NCBI RefSeq assembly: GCF_004340465.1
Contig: NZ_SLVV01000010.1
Location: forward strand, 37,897-101,896
Source of the DNA: Mesobacillus foraminis
Lineage (GTDB): Bacteria; Bacillota; Bacilli; Bacillales; Cytobacillaceae
DNA length: 64,000 nucleotides
Direction: 5' to 3'
Under the pieces are notes generated by a model. The model saw nothing but the letters and a program-made list of their open reading frames with translations, was not told the DNA's origin and did not search any database. This document shows, piece by piece, positions 1 through 8,264 of this stretch (its first letter is position 1; each line of letters starts with the position of its first letter). The translations under genes were made by a program, and so were the position numbers.

Positions 1-505
1 AAAGGTCTTCATAAGGGTGATGAAGACCAAATGCAAGCGGAAGATCAGCAGGAGAGGACTTCATAAGGGTGATGAAGACCCAATTCAAGCGGAAGACCAG
101 AAGGAAAGGTCTTCATAAGGGTGATGAAGACCCAATTCAAGCGGAAGACCAGAAGGAAAGGACTTCATAAGGGCGATGAAGACCCAATGCAAGCGGAAGA
201 TCAGCAGGAGAAGTCTTCATAAGGGTGATGAAGGCCCAATTTAAGCGGAAGATCAGAAGGAAAGGTCTTCATAAGGGTGATGAAGACCAAATGCAAGCGG
301 AAGATCAGCAGGAGAGGACTTCATAAGGGTGATGAAGACCCAATTCAAGCGGAAGATCAGCAGGAGAGGTCTTCATAAGGGTGATGAAGACCCAATTCAA
401 GCGGAAGATCAGCAGGAGAGGTCTTCATAAGGGTGATGAAGGCCCAGTTCAAGCGGAAGATCAGAAGGAAAGGTCTTCATGTGGGTGAAGAAGATTGAAA
501 TCATG
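1..505. repeat. 52-bp tandem repeat array (about 10 units), palindrome-bearing
   Basis: Ten units repeat with an exact 52-bp period; the CTTCAT element recurs at 7, 59, 111, 163, 215, 267, 319, 371, 423 and 475. Each unit holds an inverted repeat with arms GGTCTTCAT and ATGAAGACC around a 7-base loop, followed by a purine-rich spacer. The last unit is diverged, and the array runs off the left edge. Since 52 is not a multiple of 3, the array cannot be a repeated peptide. A second array with the same period and core lies at 49950-50265. Function unknown. Confidence 0.95.
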
Positions 506-686
506 AAATGGTAAAAAAAGAAGGGCTCGGTAAGAAGGAAAAGACCAAAATGAACTGTAAGGAGGAAGAGGAAGTCTTTTCTATAAAAGGTAAAGGCCGA
601 AACAAGCTGAAAGAAAAGAATAGTTGCCATTGTAAAGGATCTTGTGGGGATAAACAGTTAAAAAATCGTAATAAGAGGTGGATGGA

Positions 687-1652
687 ATGAAAATGAAAAA
701 CCGTATGAGGAAAAAGCTGATGGTTATGAGTGCTGCGGCAGTGATGGGAGTATCGCTTTTTGCTTCCAGTCCGTTAGCAATGGCTTCGGCAGGAGAGAAT
801 AATAAGAAAGAAAAAAAGCCACGATTTGAATTTGGTTTAATTGCAGATGCTCAATACTGTGATTGTGAGCCTGCTGGAACTAGGTACTACAGAGAATCCT
901 TAGACAAGCTTTCCGCCGCTGCCCAAACTCTTAACCAGCATAACCTTGCTTTTACGGTTCAGCTTGGGGATATCATTGACAGGGATGTTGAAAGCTTTTC
1001 GGAAATAATCCCCGTATATAACCAAGTCGAAGGAAAGAAATACAGTGTGCTTGGCAATCATGATTTTCCCGTTCCAACTGACAAGGTGATTGATATCCTG
1101 GAAATGCCAAAACAGTATTATGATTTTAGCCATAAGGGATTTCGGTTTGTTGTCCTCGATACAAATGATTTAAGCCTTTATGCTAATCCAGAGGGTTCAG
1201 AAAAATATAATCAAGCCTTATCTCTATATGAACAATTAAAAGCAAGCGGAGCTGAGAATGCCCAAACCTGGAATGGAGGTTTAAGTCAGAATCAAATAAC
1301 TTGGCTTGAAGGTGTATTGAAGGACGCCGAAGCCAACGAAGAAAAAGTCATCGTATTTGGCCACATGCCAATCTATCCTAAAAATAACCATAATGTATGG
1401 AATGACGAATATTTGATTAAAGTCATGGAGTCTGCAGGGAATGTTGTGGCCTATTTTAATGGACATAACCATGTAGGAAATTATGCCCGGAAAAACGGAA
1501 TTTATTATGTAAACTTTCAAGGAATGGTTGAAACAGAAGAAAGTAATGCTTATTCTGTGATCAAAATATTTAAGGACCGAATTGAAATTGACGGTTTCGG
1601 ACGAGAGCCAGATCGAGTACTGGATTTGAAAAAGATTAAAGAGCATAAATAA
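687..1652 (+). CDS. Secreted calcineurin-like metallophosphoesterase
   Basis: About 321 residues. The N-terminus is a signal peptide: basic MKMKNRMRKK, a hydrophobic stretch and an ALA-type cleavage region near residue 34. The two-metal phosphoesterase signature is complete: LIADAQ, LGDIIDRD, LGNHDF, FGHMPIY and NGHNH in order. It therefore probably hydrolyses a phosphoester outside the cell; the substrate cannot be read from sequence. I chose ATG 687 because AGAGGTGG lies just upstream; an in-frame GTG at 678 sits inside that ribosome site. It stands alone between the 52-bp repeat array and a terminator. Confidence 0.85.
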   Translation: MKMKNRMRKKLMVMSAAAVMGVSLFASSPLAMASAGENNKKEKKPRFEFGLIADAQYCDCEPAGTRYYRESLDKLSAAAQTLNQHNLAFTVQLGDIIDRDVESFSEIIPVYNQVEGKKYSVLGNHDFPVPTDKVIDILEMPKQYYDFSHKGFRFVVLDTNDLSLYANPEGSEKYNQALSLYEQLKASGAENAQTWNGGLSQNQITWLEGVLKDAEANEEKVIVFGHMPIYPKNNHNVWNDEYLIKVMESAGNVVAYFNGHNHVGNYARKNGIYYVNFQGMVETEESNAYSVIKIFKDRIEIDGFGREPDRVLDLKKIKEHK

Positions 1653-1666
1653 TGATTCATTTTTGG

Positions 1667-1699
1667 AAAGCAAGAGACAAAGTTCCCTTGCTTTTTTTT
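1667..1699 (+). terminator. Rho-independent terminator after the phosphoesterase gene
   Basis: Stem AAAGCAAG / CTTGCTTT with a 12-base loop, running into a run of eight T. Confidence 0.8.
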
Positions 1700-1871
1700 G
1701 TTTCTACAGGGATTTGGTTACTGTGTTTCCAGAGGCTGACCTTATTATGGATATACTTTAAATATCCTTGTATCATTCTTTTATTATAAATAACTATTGC
1801 CTCCTAAGTATGAATGGTGTTAATCTATTTTAGCTGCCTTGGTAGCAACTAACTTTTTTAAAAAAAGAGTA

Positions 1872-1900
1872 TTGACGTTAGTGATTCACTGTTGTAATAT
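1872..1900 (+). promoter_or_regulatory. Sigma-A promoter P1 of the tRNA cluster
   Basis: TTGACG (1872-1877), 17-base spacer, TAATAT (1895-1900). First of two tandem promoters ahead of the tRNA genes. Confidence 0.75.
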
Positions 1901-1953
1901 GTAAAAGTTGCTTCCGAAATAACTTAACTCATTACAATATCGATAAAAAGTTG

Positions 1954-1982
1954 TTGACATTGTAAAAGTAACGTGGTAAGAT
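1954..1982 (+). promoter_or_regulatory. Sigma-A promoter P2 of the tRNA cluster
   Basis: TTGACA (1954-1959), exactly 17 bases, TAAGAT (1977-1982). The tandem P1/P2 arrangement is typical of Bacillus rRNA operons, yet no rRNA gene follows here. The rest of the 1700-2085 interval shows no coding potential. Confidence 0.8.
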
Positions 1983-1989
1983 AATAAAC

Positions 1990-2031
1990 GTCGCTTCTGA
2001 GTGGTGAACGAGAAGATCGAAAAAAAGCGAC
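1990..2031 (+). other. Leader stem-loop ahead of tRNA-Val
   Basis: GTCGCTT and AAGCGAC pair perfectly across a 28-base loop just after P2. It resembles a processing or antitermination structure in an rrn-type leader; the role is inferred. Confidence 0.5.
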
Positions 2032-2085
2032 ATTTAATTCGTGTTTCTTCTATTAATATAATCTCTTAATATAGCAACTTAAATT

Positions 2086-2161
2086 GGAGGATTAGCTCAG
2101 CTGGGAGAGCATCTGCCTTACAAGCAGAGGGTCGGCGGTTCGATCCCGTCATCCTCCACCA
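2086..2161 (+). tRNA. tRNA-Val (anticodon TAC)
   Basis: Full cloverleaf with acceptor GGAGGAT/ATCCTCC, loop CTTACAA and encoded CCA. First gene of the cluster. Confidence 0.97.
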
Positions 2162-2168
2162 TATATAC

Positions 2169-2244
<76 letters not shown>

Positions 2245-2256
2245 CTTTTTCAGTTT

Positions 2257-2282
2257 GAGCCATTAGCTCAGTCGGTAGAGCA
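2257..2282 (+). pseudogene. Detached 5' fragment of tRNA-Lys
   Basis: These 26 bases are identical to the first 26 bases of the intact tRNA-Lys at 2400 (acceptor strand, D-arm, up to GAGCA). The anticodon and T arms are missing. A 117-base insert (2283-2399) follows before the complete copy. The insert contains CAGATTGC...GCAATCTG, which uses the last two bases of the fragment, and an ATCGC/GCGAT hairpin. Confidence 0.85.
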
Positions 2283-2399
2283 GATTGCTCACATCTTTGA
2301 AATACTTCTTAGGCAATCTGCGAGAAAGACCGTAAGGTATTTCGAGCATCGCAGGTGCGATACAACTATTTTAGTCAATATAAACAATTTGTTAATTAG

Positions 2400-2475
2400 G
2401 AGCCATTAGCTCAGTCGGTAGAGCATCTGACTTTTAATCAGAGGGTCGAAGGTTCGAGTCCTTCATGGCTCACCA
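2400..2475 (+). tRNA. tRNA-Lys (anticodon TTT)
   Basis: Acceptor GAGCCAT/ATGGCTC, loop CTTTTAA, encoded CCA. Its 5' part is duplicated 143 bp upstream. Confidence 0.97.
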
Positions 2476-2484
2476 TTTTCATAC

Positions 2485-2569
2485 GCGGGTGTGGCGGAAT
2501 TGGCAGACGCACCAGACTTAGGATCTGGCGCCGCAAGGCGTGGGGGTTCGACTCCCTTCACCCGCACCA
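2485..2569 (+). tRNA. tRNA-Leu (anticodon TAG)
   Basis: Class II tRNA with a long variable arm, acceptor GCGGGTG/CACCCGC, loop CTTAGGA, encoded CCA. Confidence 0.97.
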
Positions 2570-2587
2570 TTTTTACTTCATTTATAT

Positions 2588-2664
<77 letters not shown>

Positions 2665-2669
2665 TATTA

Positions 2670-2746
2670 CGGGAAGTAGCTCAGCTTGGTAGAGCACTTG
2701 GTTTGGGACCAAGGGGTCGCAGGTTCGAATCCTGTCTTCCCGACCA
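2670..2746 (+). tRNA. tRNA-Pro (anticodon TGG)
   Basis: Acceptor CGGGAAG/CTTCCCG, loop TTTGGGA, encoded CCA. Confidence 0.97.
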
Positions 2747-2768
2747 TGCTTGCCACTTTTATGAACAT

Positions 2769-2841
2769 GGGGCCTTAGCTCAGTTGGGAGAGCGCCTGCT
2801 TTGCACGCAGGAGGTCAGCGGTTCGATCCCGCTAGGCTCCA
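2769..2841 (+). tRNA. tRNA-Ala (anticodon TGC)
   Basis: Acceptor GGGGCCT/AGGCTCC with a G-U pair, loop TTTGCAC. CCA is not encoded. Confidence 0.96.
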
Positions 2842-2889
2842 TTTATTTTATAAATTATGTTTTTCGCTAAATAGCTTGATATAGAGTTG

Positions 2890-2963
2890 GGACCCTTAGC
2901 TCAGCTGGTTAGAGCAGACGGCTCATAACCGTCCGGTCGTAGGTTCGAGTCCTACAGGGTCCA
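2890..2963 (+). tRNA. tRNA with CAT anticodon, probably tRNA-Ile2 (lysidine type)
   Basis: Acceptor GGACCCT/AGGGTCC and loop CTCATAA. As I recall the Bacillus isoleucine-lysidine tRNA, this body resembles it more than elongator tRNA-Met; the call between the two is not certain. CCA is not encoded. Confidence 0.85.
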
Positions 2964-2969
2964 TTTTAT

Positions 2970-3062
2970 GGGGGAATACCCAAGTCTGGCTGAAGGGATC
3001 GGTCTTGAAAACCGACAGGCGGGTCAAACCGCGCGGGGGTTCGAATCCCTCTTCCTCCGCCA
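2970..3062 (+). tRNA. tRNA-Ser (anticodon TGA)
   Basis: Class II tRNA with long variable arm, loop CTTGAAA, acceptor GGGGGAA/TTCCTCC including one G-U pair, encoded CCA. Confidence 0.97.
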
Positions 3063-3094
3063 TAATTACCTTTAAGGTATGGATATGGCTTTAT

Positions 3095-3122
3095 ATAAAT
3101 ACTATTATCGCGGGGTGGAGCA
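3095..3122 (+). pseudogene. Detached 5' fragment of initiator tRNA-Met with upstream flank
   Basis: About 27 bases, including CGCGGGGTGGAGCA (3109-3122), match the start and immediate upstream flank of tRNA-fMet at 3250 with one mismatch. The rest of the tRNA is absent. About 114 bases of unrelated sequence follow before the intact gene. The spacing is 141 bp, almost the same as the 143 bp of the tRNA-Lys fragment. Confidence 0.8.
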
Positions 3123-3249
3123 ACGAGCAACACTTCACCGAATGATCTGCGAGTTGTACCGATCGAGCTGCTTCTTGATTTAGCATCCTGAGATCGGGAC
3201 AGTCCATGCCAAACATTGGGCATAAACAGTACAATGTAAATATTATTAT

Positions 3250-3323
<74 letters not shown>

Positions 3324-3326
3324 TCT

Positions 3327-3403
3327 GGTCCGGTAGTTCAGTTGGTTAGAATGCCTGCCTGTCACGCAGGAGGTCGCGGGTTCGAGTCCCGTCCGGACCG
3401 CCA
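3327..3403 (+). tRNA. tRNA-Asp (anticodon GTC)
   Basis: Acceptor GGTCCGG/CCGGACC, loop CTGTCAC, discriminator G, encoded CCA. Confidence 0.97.
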
Positions 3404-3462
3404 TTCTTTAAATTTCTAGTTTACTAGTTCGGTTGGCGCCAGCTTTTAAATAGATCTTTTTT

Positions 3463-3547
3463 GGAGGGGTAGCGAAGTGGCTAAACGCGGCGGACTGTAA
3501 ATCCGCTCCCTCAGGGTTCGGCGGTTCGAATCCGTCCCCCTCCACCA
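3463..3547 (+). tRNA. tRNA-Tyr (anticodon GTA)
   Basis: Class II tRNA, acceptor GGAGGGG/CCCCTCC, loop CTGTAAA, encoded CCA. Confidence 0.97.
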
Positions 3548-3619
3548 GTTATTATTTCCAGCTAATGTTTTTTATGTTTTATATGCAAATGGATGCTGGC
3601 TCGATTGCCATCCTGCAAT

Positions 3620-3694
3620 GGCGGCATAGCCAAGTGGTAAGGCAAAGGTCTGCAAAACCTTCATTCACCGGTTCAAATCCGGTTGCCGCCTCCA
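3620..3694 (+). tRNA. tRNA-Cys (anticodon GCA)
   Basis: Acceptor GGCGGCA/TGCCGCC, loop CTGCAAA, discriminator T, encoded CCA. Confidence 0.97.
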
Positions 3695-3704
3695 TTATTC
3701 TTTT

Positions 3705-3786
3705 GCCGGTGTGGCGGAATTGGCAGACGCGCACGACTCAAAATCGTGTTCCGCAAGGAGTGTCGGTTCGACCCCGACCACCGGTA
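3705..3786 (+). tRNA. tRNA-Leu (anticodon CAA)
   Basis: Class II tRNA, acceptor GCCGGTG/CACCGGT (terminal G-U), loop CTCAAAA. CCA is not encoded. Confidence 0.95.
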
Positions 3787-3791
3787 TTTCG

Positions 3792-3812
3792 TAACAGGGT
3801 AACCTGTTTTTA
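3792..3812 (+). terminator. Weak hairpin between tRNA-Leu and tRNA-Gly
   Basis: AACAGG / CCTGTT with a 4-base loop followed by TTTTA. It may be an internal attenuator, or simply a processing hairpin. Confidence 0.35.
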
Positions 3813-3821
3813 TATAGATTT

Positions 3822-3895
3822 GCGGGTGTAGTTTAGTGGTAAAACCTCAGCCTTCCAAGCTGATGATGTGAGTTCGATTCTCATCACCCGCTCCA
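3822..3895 (+). tRNA. tRNA-Gly (anticodon TCC)
   Basis: Acceptor GCGGGTG/CACCCGC, loop CTTCCAA, encoded CCA. The 69-base spacer after it (3896-3964) is rich in short inverted pieces, but I cannot name it. Confidence 0.97.
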
Positions 3896-3964
3896 AAAAC
3901 GAAATGCAAAGGCGACTGATTAGCTTTGAAAAACGGAAAGCCAGGAGCCGAAGCAAGACAATAT

Positions 3965-4038
<74 letters not shown>

Positions 4039-4047
4039 CTACTAACG

Positions 4048-4079
4048 GAAAAACCTAATCCATCTGGATTAGGTTTTTT
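4048..4079 (+). terminator. Terminator of the tRNA cluster
   Basis: Perfect stem AAACCTAATCC / GGATTAGGTTT with a 4-base loop, running into T6. Confidence 0.92.
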
Positions 4080-4715
4080 GTTCGATAATATTGGTGTATC
4101 CCCTGGAGTTTTAGGAAGAGGCCTGCAATGCGTGGTTATTCCAAGGTGATATTAAATAGTGCGCAATCTATTTTGGTTTACATCTGATTTTGTATATTTA
4201 AACGACCAAATGTGTGCATTTGCTGCATAGTGGCTACTTATCTTTACTATGGGTTAGGAAATTCACTCTCAGGCTGCATGGTTGCCGTCTAGTTCCGTTA
4301 CAGAGCGAATTGGGTAGAGGTCCTTTTGAATAGGTGAATTCAATTAAAAATAATTGCTAAACTTTTGGATGCAATCGAATATATTCCTAAAAAACAAAAT
4401 GGGGAATTTTGTTATGGGGGGACTAATTTTTAATATTAGCATAACTAATATATTGATTTTATTATATATAAATATTTAAATTATCTTAAATAAAAATTTC
4501 ACATATCTTATTTATACAAATAGCCAAAGGATTTTAGTTCTTCTGCCCCTGATAAAATGCGTGCAACATTTGTCTTTCGCCATACCCTTAAGCAGCCGAC
4601 ATTTGTTTAATACCTGGAAGTTATGGAAGATAGTTTTTCTACGTCAGATTCAGATCCTTCGAACTGCCATATGAGAACCCCAGGAGTAAATCATTAAAAT
4701 GAAGGAGTTTAAAGA
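4080..4715. other. Intergenic stretch with no recognised feature
   Basis: AT-rich. No convincing reading frame, RNA or repeat was seen on either strand between the tRNA terminator and the next gene. Confidence 0.5.
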
Positions 4716-4748
4716 GAGTCTTTCACAAACTTACTTTTTGAAAGCCTC
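4716..4748 (-). terminator. Weak terminator overlapping the stop of the CPT-like kinase gene
   Basis: On the minus strand GAGGCTTTC pairs with GAAAGACTC (8 of 9) and is followed by TTTAAAC. The T-run is short. Confidence 0.35.
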
Positions 4749-5373
4749 AGTTAAACTCCCTTCTCTCAATGCGCTGGAAAGCAGTCGGGGGTGGACCATC
4801 TTCGAGTCGCTGGCGAATCAATTTAGCACACTCATCGGGAGTGAGCACTGATGTATCGACCTCCAAGTCATAGATACCAGGTATGTGGACTAGCTGCTGC
4901 CATAAACTGATTGGCTTTGGGATTAATCCTTCAGCGGTGTGTCCAGGATACCCAGTTTTAAGCCTGCGTTCCATGACAATTTCGATTGGACAACGGACGC
5001 CAACAAACCAAACAGGAAGTCCATTTAGGATCCGAGTACAATTTGAAAGAATGTCTAAATTGGTGGAATAACCTTCATGGTGACCAACATCTACTACGAC
5101 ATTTAGCCCTAATCGACTATATATAGCAATCGTTTCATACATAGCACGGTACATAACAATAACGAGAGGTTCAAGGTCAGGGCGTTCACCACCAGGTCGC
5201 AAACCTATCCCAGGCTGATATTTTTCGGGGGTCATCTGCATGAACCGATCGACCCCTAAATTCATCCACACACCTTCGAACATATTCTGAATGACAGCTG
5301 CAATGCTGGATTTTCCAGATCTCGGAGTTCCGTTCAGGATTATAATCTTTCCAGGTTTGTCAACCTTTAACAT
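4747..5373 (-). CDS. Chloramphenicol phosphotransferase-like P-loop kinase
   Basis: 208 residues. The Walker A motif GTPRSGKSS (residues 15-23) after IIILN, DRF near residue 42, VVDVGHHEG near 95-103 and the Arg-rich CPIEIVMERR lid give the layout of the CPT-like (chloramphenicol 3-O-phosphotransferase) family, which belongs to the nucleotide-kinase fold. Family members in Bacillus usually have no proven substrate, so drug resistance is only a possibility. ATG 5373 has AAAGGAGAG upstream. It stands in its own unit; another small P-loop kinase lies 230 bp upstream on the same strand. Confidence 0.8.
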   Translation of the reverse strand: MLKVDKPGKIIILNGTPRSGKSSIAAVIQNMFEGVWMNLGVDRFMQMTPEKYQPGIGLRPGGERPDLEPLVIVMYRAMYETIAIYSRLGLNVVVDVGHHEGYSTNLDILSNCTRILNGLPVWFVGVRCPIEIVMERRLKTGYPGHTAEGLIPKPISLWQQLVHIPGIYDLEVDTSVLTPDECAKLIRQRLEDGPPPTAFQRIERREFN

Positions 5374-5604
5374 GGAGTTCTCTCCTTTAAAATTTCGATT
5401 TTACGCTATTAAAGAAATATGCTCTTTGAATTCTTGCAATCTGTTGTTGTTATGTATGTTTTGGATAAAATTTATCAATTAAGAGCTTTATTTTACTTAA
5501 CTTTTTAGAACAGATAGCGCTCCTTTTGTCGGGTACGCTTTATTCATTTCTATAACCAACCAAAAACGATACATTACAAAGTATATCCCGGTTTCAAGAA
5601 AAAA

Positions 5605-6120
5605 TTAATGATCCAAAACTTCCAAAACCCAATTTTTAATTTTCAGTGCAACCTCGTTTACATTACTATTTGATGTATGGACGATAGGCATAGGAGGAGA
5701 ATAGGCCTTTTCTGCATTTTCAAGCAGCCATTTTGCAAAATGTTTATGTTCCTCAATAAGTTCCTGTGACCAACCTCTTTTAGATAACCGTTTTTCACGA
5801 GTTTCATCATCACAATGAAGGTTTAGATAATAAATATGATTAAAATCTTGATAATTATCGCATTTTTCCACATCCCAAGGCATCATCGTTCCACACAGAA
5901 CCGTCATTCGGTGGCTTTTAGCGATACTGCTAGCAATTTTTAACCAGACATTTTTAAGTTTTTGCCAATCACCAATATCTTCCGAAATAACATCGATATC
6001 AAATACATCAAAATTATCCAACATCTCACGAAGGTATGGAACCACTGTACTTTTACCTGTACCACTCGCACCAGTAACAATAAATAAAGGTGATTTACTA
6101 TTTTCCAACAGAATTGCCAA
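5605..6120 (-). CDS. Small P-loop nucleotide kinase (AAA_18/AAA_33-like)
   Basis: About 170 residues with Walker A GASGTGKST near the N-terminus, a DIDVISEDIG switch region, LCGTMMPWDV, and the lid DDETREKRLSKRGW. These mark a shikimate/adenylate-kinase-like small-molecule kinase of unknown substrate. The start is unclear. TTG 6120 directly touches the ribosome site AAGGAG (6126-6121), leaving no spacer. ATT at 6114 is 6 bases away, CTG at 6111 is 9 and TTG at 6108 is 12. Translation may therefore start at a rare ATT codon, or at CTG or TTG. The kinase motif is intact in every case. Confidence 0.75.
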   Translation of the reverse strand: MAILLENSKSPLFIVTGASGTGKSTVVPYLREMLDNFDVFDIDVISEDIGDWQKLKNVWLKIASSIAKSHRMTVLCGTMMPWDVEKCDNYQDFNHIYYLNLHCDDETREKRLSKRGWSQELIEEHKHFAKWLLENAEKAYSPPMPIVHTSNSNVNEVALKIKNWVLEVLDH

Positions 6121-6186
6121 CTCCTTAAACTGATTTATGCTTCTTCATACACCCTCTATCCGGTTCAATAAGCTGCAAAGTGCACA

Positions 6187-6216
6187 AAGGACTCTCAATT
6201 TTCAATTGAGAGTCCC
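6187..6216 (-). terminator. Terminator of the mel operon
   Basis: Perfect 12-bp stem GGACTCTCAATT / AATTGAGAGTCC with a 3-base loop, directly downstream of melA. The T-run is short (TTTGTG). Confidence 0.65.
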
Positions 6217-6241
6217 CTTAAGTCGTATAAGGCCGTTAACC

Positions 6242-7570
6242 TTAAGTCGTAGCTATAAACTGGTTTTTATTCTCATAGGCAGGCAGCCATTCTCCATGGG
6301 CCTCTATTAAATCGTCGCATAATGAGACAATATCATCTAATGATAACTCTGAAGCTGTATGGGGATCGAGCATAGCTGCTTGGTAAATGTACTCTTTTTT
6401 CCTTGTTACAGCAGCTTCAATGGTCAGCAATTGTGTATTAATATTAGTTCGATTCAAAGCGGCAAGCTGCTCAGGCAATTCTCCTATATAACAAGGGATA
6501 ATGCCGCTTCGGTCCGCAATACACGGAACCTCTACAACAGCCTTTCGAGGGAGATTGCTAATCAGTCCGCCCGTGTTCAATACATTGCCTCCGAACTTAA
6601 ATGCAATATTAGTTTCCATCGCTTCAATAATTCTTGAACCATATTCAGATGAACGTACGTGTGAAAGATTTGAGTCATTGGTAAGAGATTCCCGCATTTC
6701 TTCCCAGCCTTTAATTTGATTTTCACAACGCCTTGGGTATTCATCAAGCGGTATATTGAACTTTTCAATTAGTTCTGGGTAATTATTTTTAATAAAGTAA
6801 GGATGGTATTCAGCATTGTGTTCAGAAGATTCGGTTACATAATAGCCGAATTTATCCATCAGTTCAAAACGCACCATATCATGATGTTTAGACTTTTGCT
6901 TTTCTAATGCACGCTGTTTAATTTCAGGGTATAGATCCTTCCCATTTTTTTTCACTTCCAACAGCCAAGCCATATGGTTAATTCCAGCTATTTTTTCTTC
7001 CACGCCTTCAGGATCCATCTCTAATGTCTTAAACAAGTCTCTTGTACAAACCTGGACACTGTGACATAATCCTACTGTTTTTACATTTGTGTATCGAAGC
7101 ATGGCCCCTGTTAAGGAAGCCATCGGATTCGTATAGTTTAATAACCAAGCGTCAGGGCATACCTCTTCAATATCCTTCGCAAAGTCGAACAGTACCGGGA
7201 TTGTACGTAACGCTCTAAAAATGCCTCCTATCCCAATCGTATCCGCAATTGTCTGACGAAGGCCATATTTTTTAGGAATTTCGAAATCAATTACGGTGCT
7301 TGGCCTATAGCCGCCCACTTGAATTGCATTGATTACATATTTAGCTCCGGTTAATGCTTCTCTCCGGTTTAAATAAGCTTTAATGCTAATGGATTTATTG
7401 TAACGATTCCTTAGATTCGTCAGCATAGCCTCTGATTCTCTTAACCGCTTTTCATCAATATCATATAAAGCAAATTCAAAGCCATCAAGAGCCGGAACCA
7501 TCATGCAATCTCCCAAAACGTTTTTTGCAAAAACAGTGCTGCCTGCCCCGATAAATGTAATTTTCTCCAT
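6242..7570 (-). CDS. melA: Alpha-galactosidase, glycoside hydrolase family 4
   Basis: 442 residues. The Rossmann start KITFIGAGSTVFAKN binds NAD. NYTNPMA, GLCHSVQ with the metal-binding Cys and His, and GINHMAW are GH4 signatures. GH4 enzymes hydrolyse glycosides by a redox mechanism needing NAD and Mn. Sequence and operon order (regulator, binding protein, two permeases, GH4) match Bacillus subtilis melREDCA, so melibiose and raffinose-type sugars are the expected substrates. LplD-type alpha-galacturonidase is the main alternative given the pectin genes nearby. ATG 7570 has GGAGGATTAAAAT upstream. Last gene of the operon, 25 bp after the DUF624 gene. Confidence 0.88.
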   Translation of the reverse strand: MEKITFIGAGSTVFAKNVLGDCMMVPALDGFEFALYDIDEKRLRESEAMLTNLRNRYNKSISIKAYLNRREALTGAKYVINAIQVGGYRPSTVIDFEIPKKYGLRQTIADTIGIGGIFRALRTIPVLFDFAKDIEEVCPDAWLLNYTNPMASLTGAMLRYTNVKTVGLCHSVQVCTRDLFKTLEMDPEGVEEKIAGINHMAWLLEVKKNGKDLYPEIKQRALEKQKSKHHDMVRFELMDKFGYYVTESSEHNAEYHPYFIKNNYPELIEKFNIPLDEYPRRCENQIKGWEEMRESLTNDSNLSHVRSSEYGSRIIEAMETNIAFKFGGNVLNTGGLISNLPRKAVVEVPCIADRSGIIPCYIGELPEQLAALNRTNINTQLLTIEAAVTRKKEYIYQAAMLDPHTASELSLDDIVSLCDDLIEAHGEWLPAYENKNQFIATT

Positions 7571-7595
7571 ATTTTAATCCTCCGTTAATTAAAGT

Positions 7596-8237
7596 TTATA
7601 TTTCCAAAAATTCTCCATCATATTGTTCTTTGACCGATTCCACCCCCTTAAGCCGCTCTACTTTCCGAAAGCTACGATTGCAAAGGGAAAATACTCCATA
7701 AGTACTGATGCTAAAAATGATCACACCAGTAATGGGCAAGGCCATTGCAAGGATGGCTGTTCCAACAAGAATTACCAGACCCAAAAGGGTGCTCGGAAAA
7801 TGAATAATTGAAAGGAAGATCGAATTTTTAATAACTGTACGCCAATTCGCTTTGTAATGAACCATTACAGAAAACAAAAAGACGGTTGAAAAGGAGTATA
7901 GAATTCCAAAAAAGAATAGAATCGGCAGCAAAATAGTACGGATTGAACCGAAATGGTTCATAAACCTATAGTCAAAATATAAGAAAAAACCAATAAGCAG
8001 CCATATCATCCCTAACAGAAAACTTTGCTTAAAATTTTCCTTGAAAAAACGGAAAAACGGTCTAATCACACTGGAATCTTTATACAAAACCAATTGCCTA
8101 ATAACGGCAAACATTGCGGCTGTTGCTGGAAAAATCGTAACTATAGGCAAACACATCAAAAGCCAAAGTAAATTGATCAGTAGAAGATTCGAAGCAGTCT
8201 CGAATGCGGAATATCCCTTGCTGTTCATAAAGTTCAT
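7596..8237 (-). CDS. DUF624 (YesL-like) membrane protein
   Basis: 213 residues with five or six hydrophobic segments (about residues 16-37, 70-90, 100-125, 140-185). It resembles the YesL/DUF624 family, which occurs in Bacillus and Paenibacillus operons for sugar-oligomer ABC transporters. Its role is unknown; a helper for the permeases is a guess from position. It lies between melC (27 bp) and melA (25 bp), which is an addition relative to the B. subtilis melREDCA order. ATG 8237 has GGTGAG upstream. Confidence 0.75.
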   Translation of the reverse strand: MNFMNSKGYSAFETASNLLLINLLWLLMCLPIVTIFPATAAMFAVIRQLVLYKDSSVIRPFFRFFKENFKQSFLLGMIWLLIGFFLYFDYRFMNHFGSIRTILLPILFFFGILYSFSTVFLFSVMVHYKANWRTVIKNSIFLSIIHFPSTLLGLVILVGTAILAMALPITGVIIFSISTYGVFSLCNRSFRKVERLKGVESVKEQYDGEFLEI

Positions 8238-8264
8238 ATACTCACCACTAGTATTTTAATTTTC

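Noticed and set aside
1-505. CRISPR array
   Set aside because: Whole 52-bp units repeat with small changes; there are no unique spacers between fixed repeats and no cas genes.
508-690. 60-codon Lys/Glu-rich frame ahead of the phosphoesterase
   Set aside because: It grows out of the last purine-rich repeat unit, has no convincing ribosome site and overlaps the ribosome site of the next gene.
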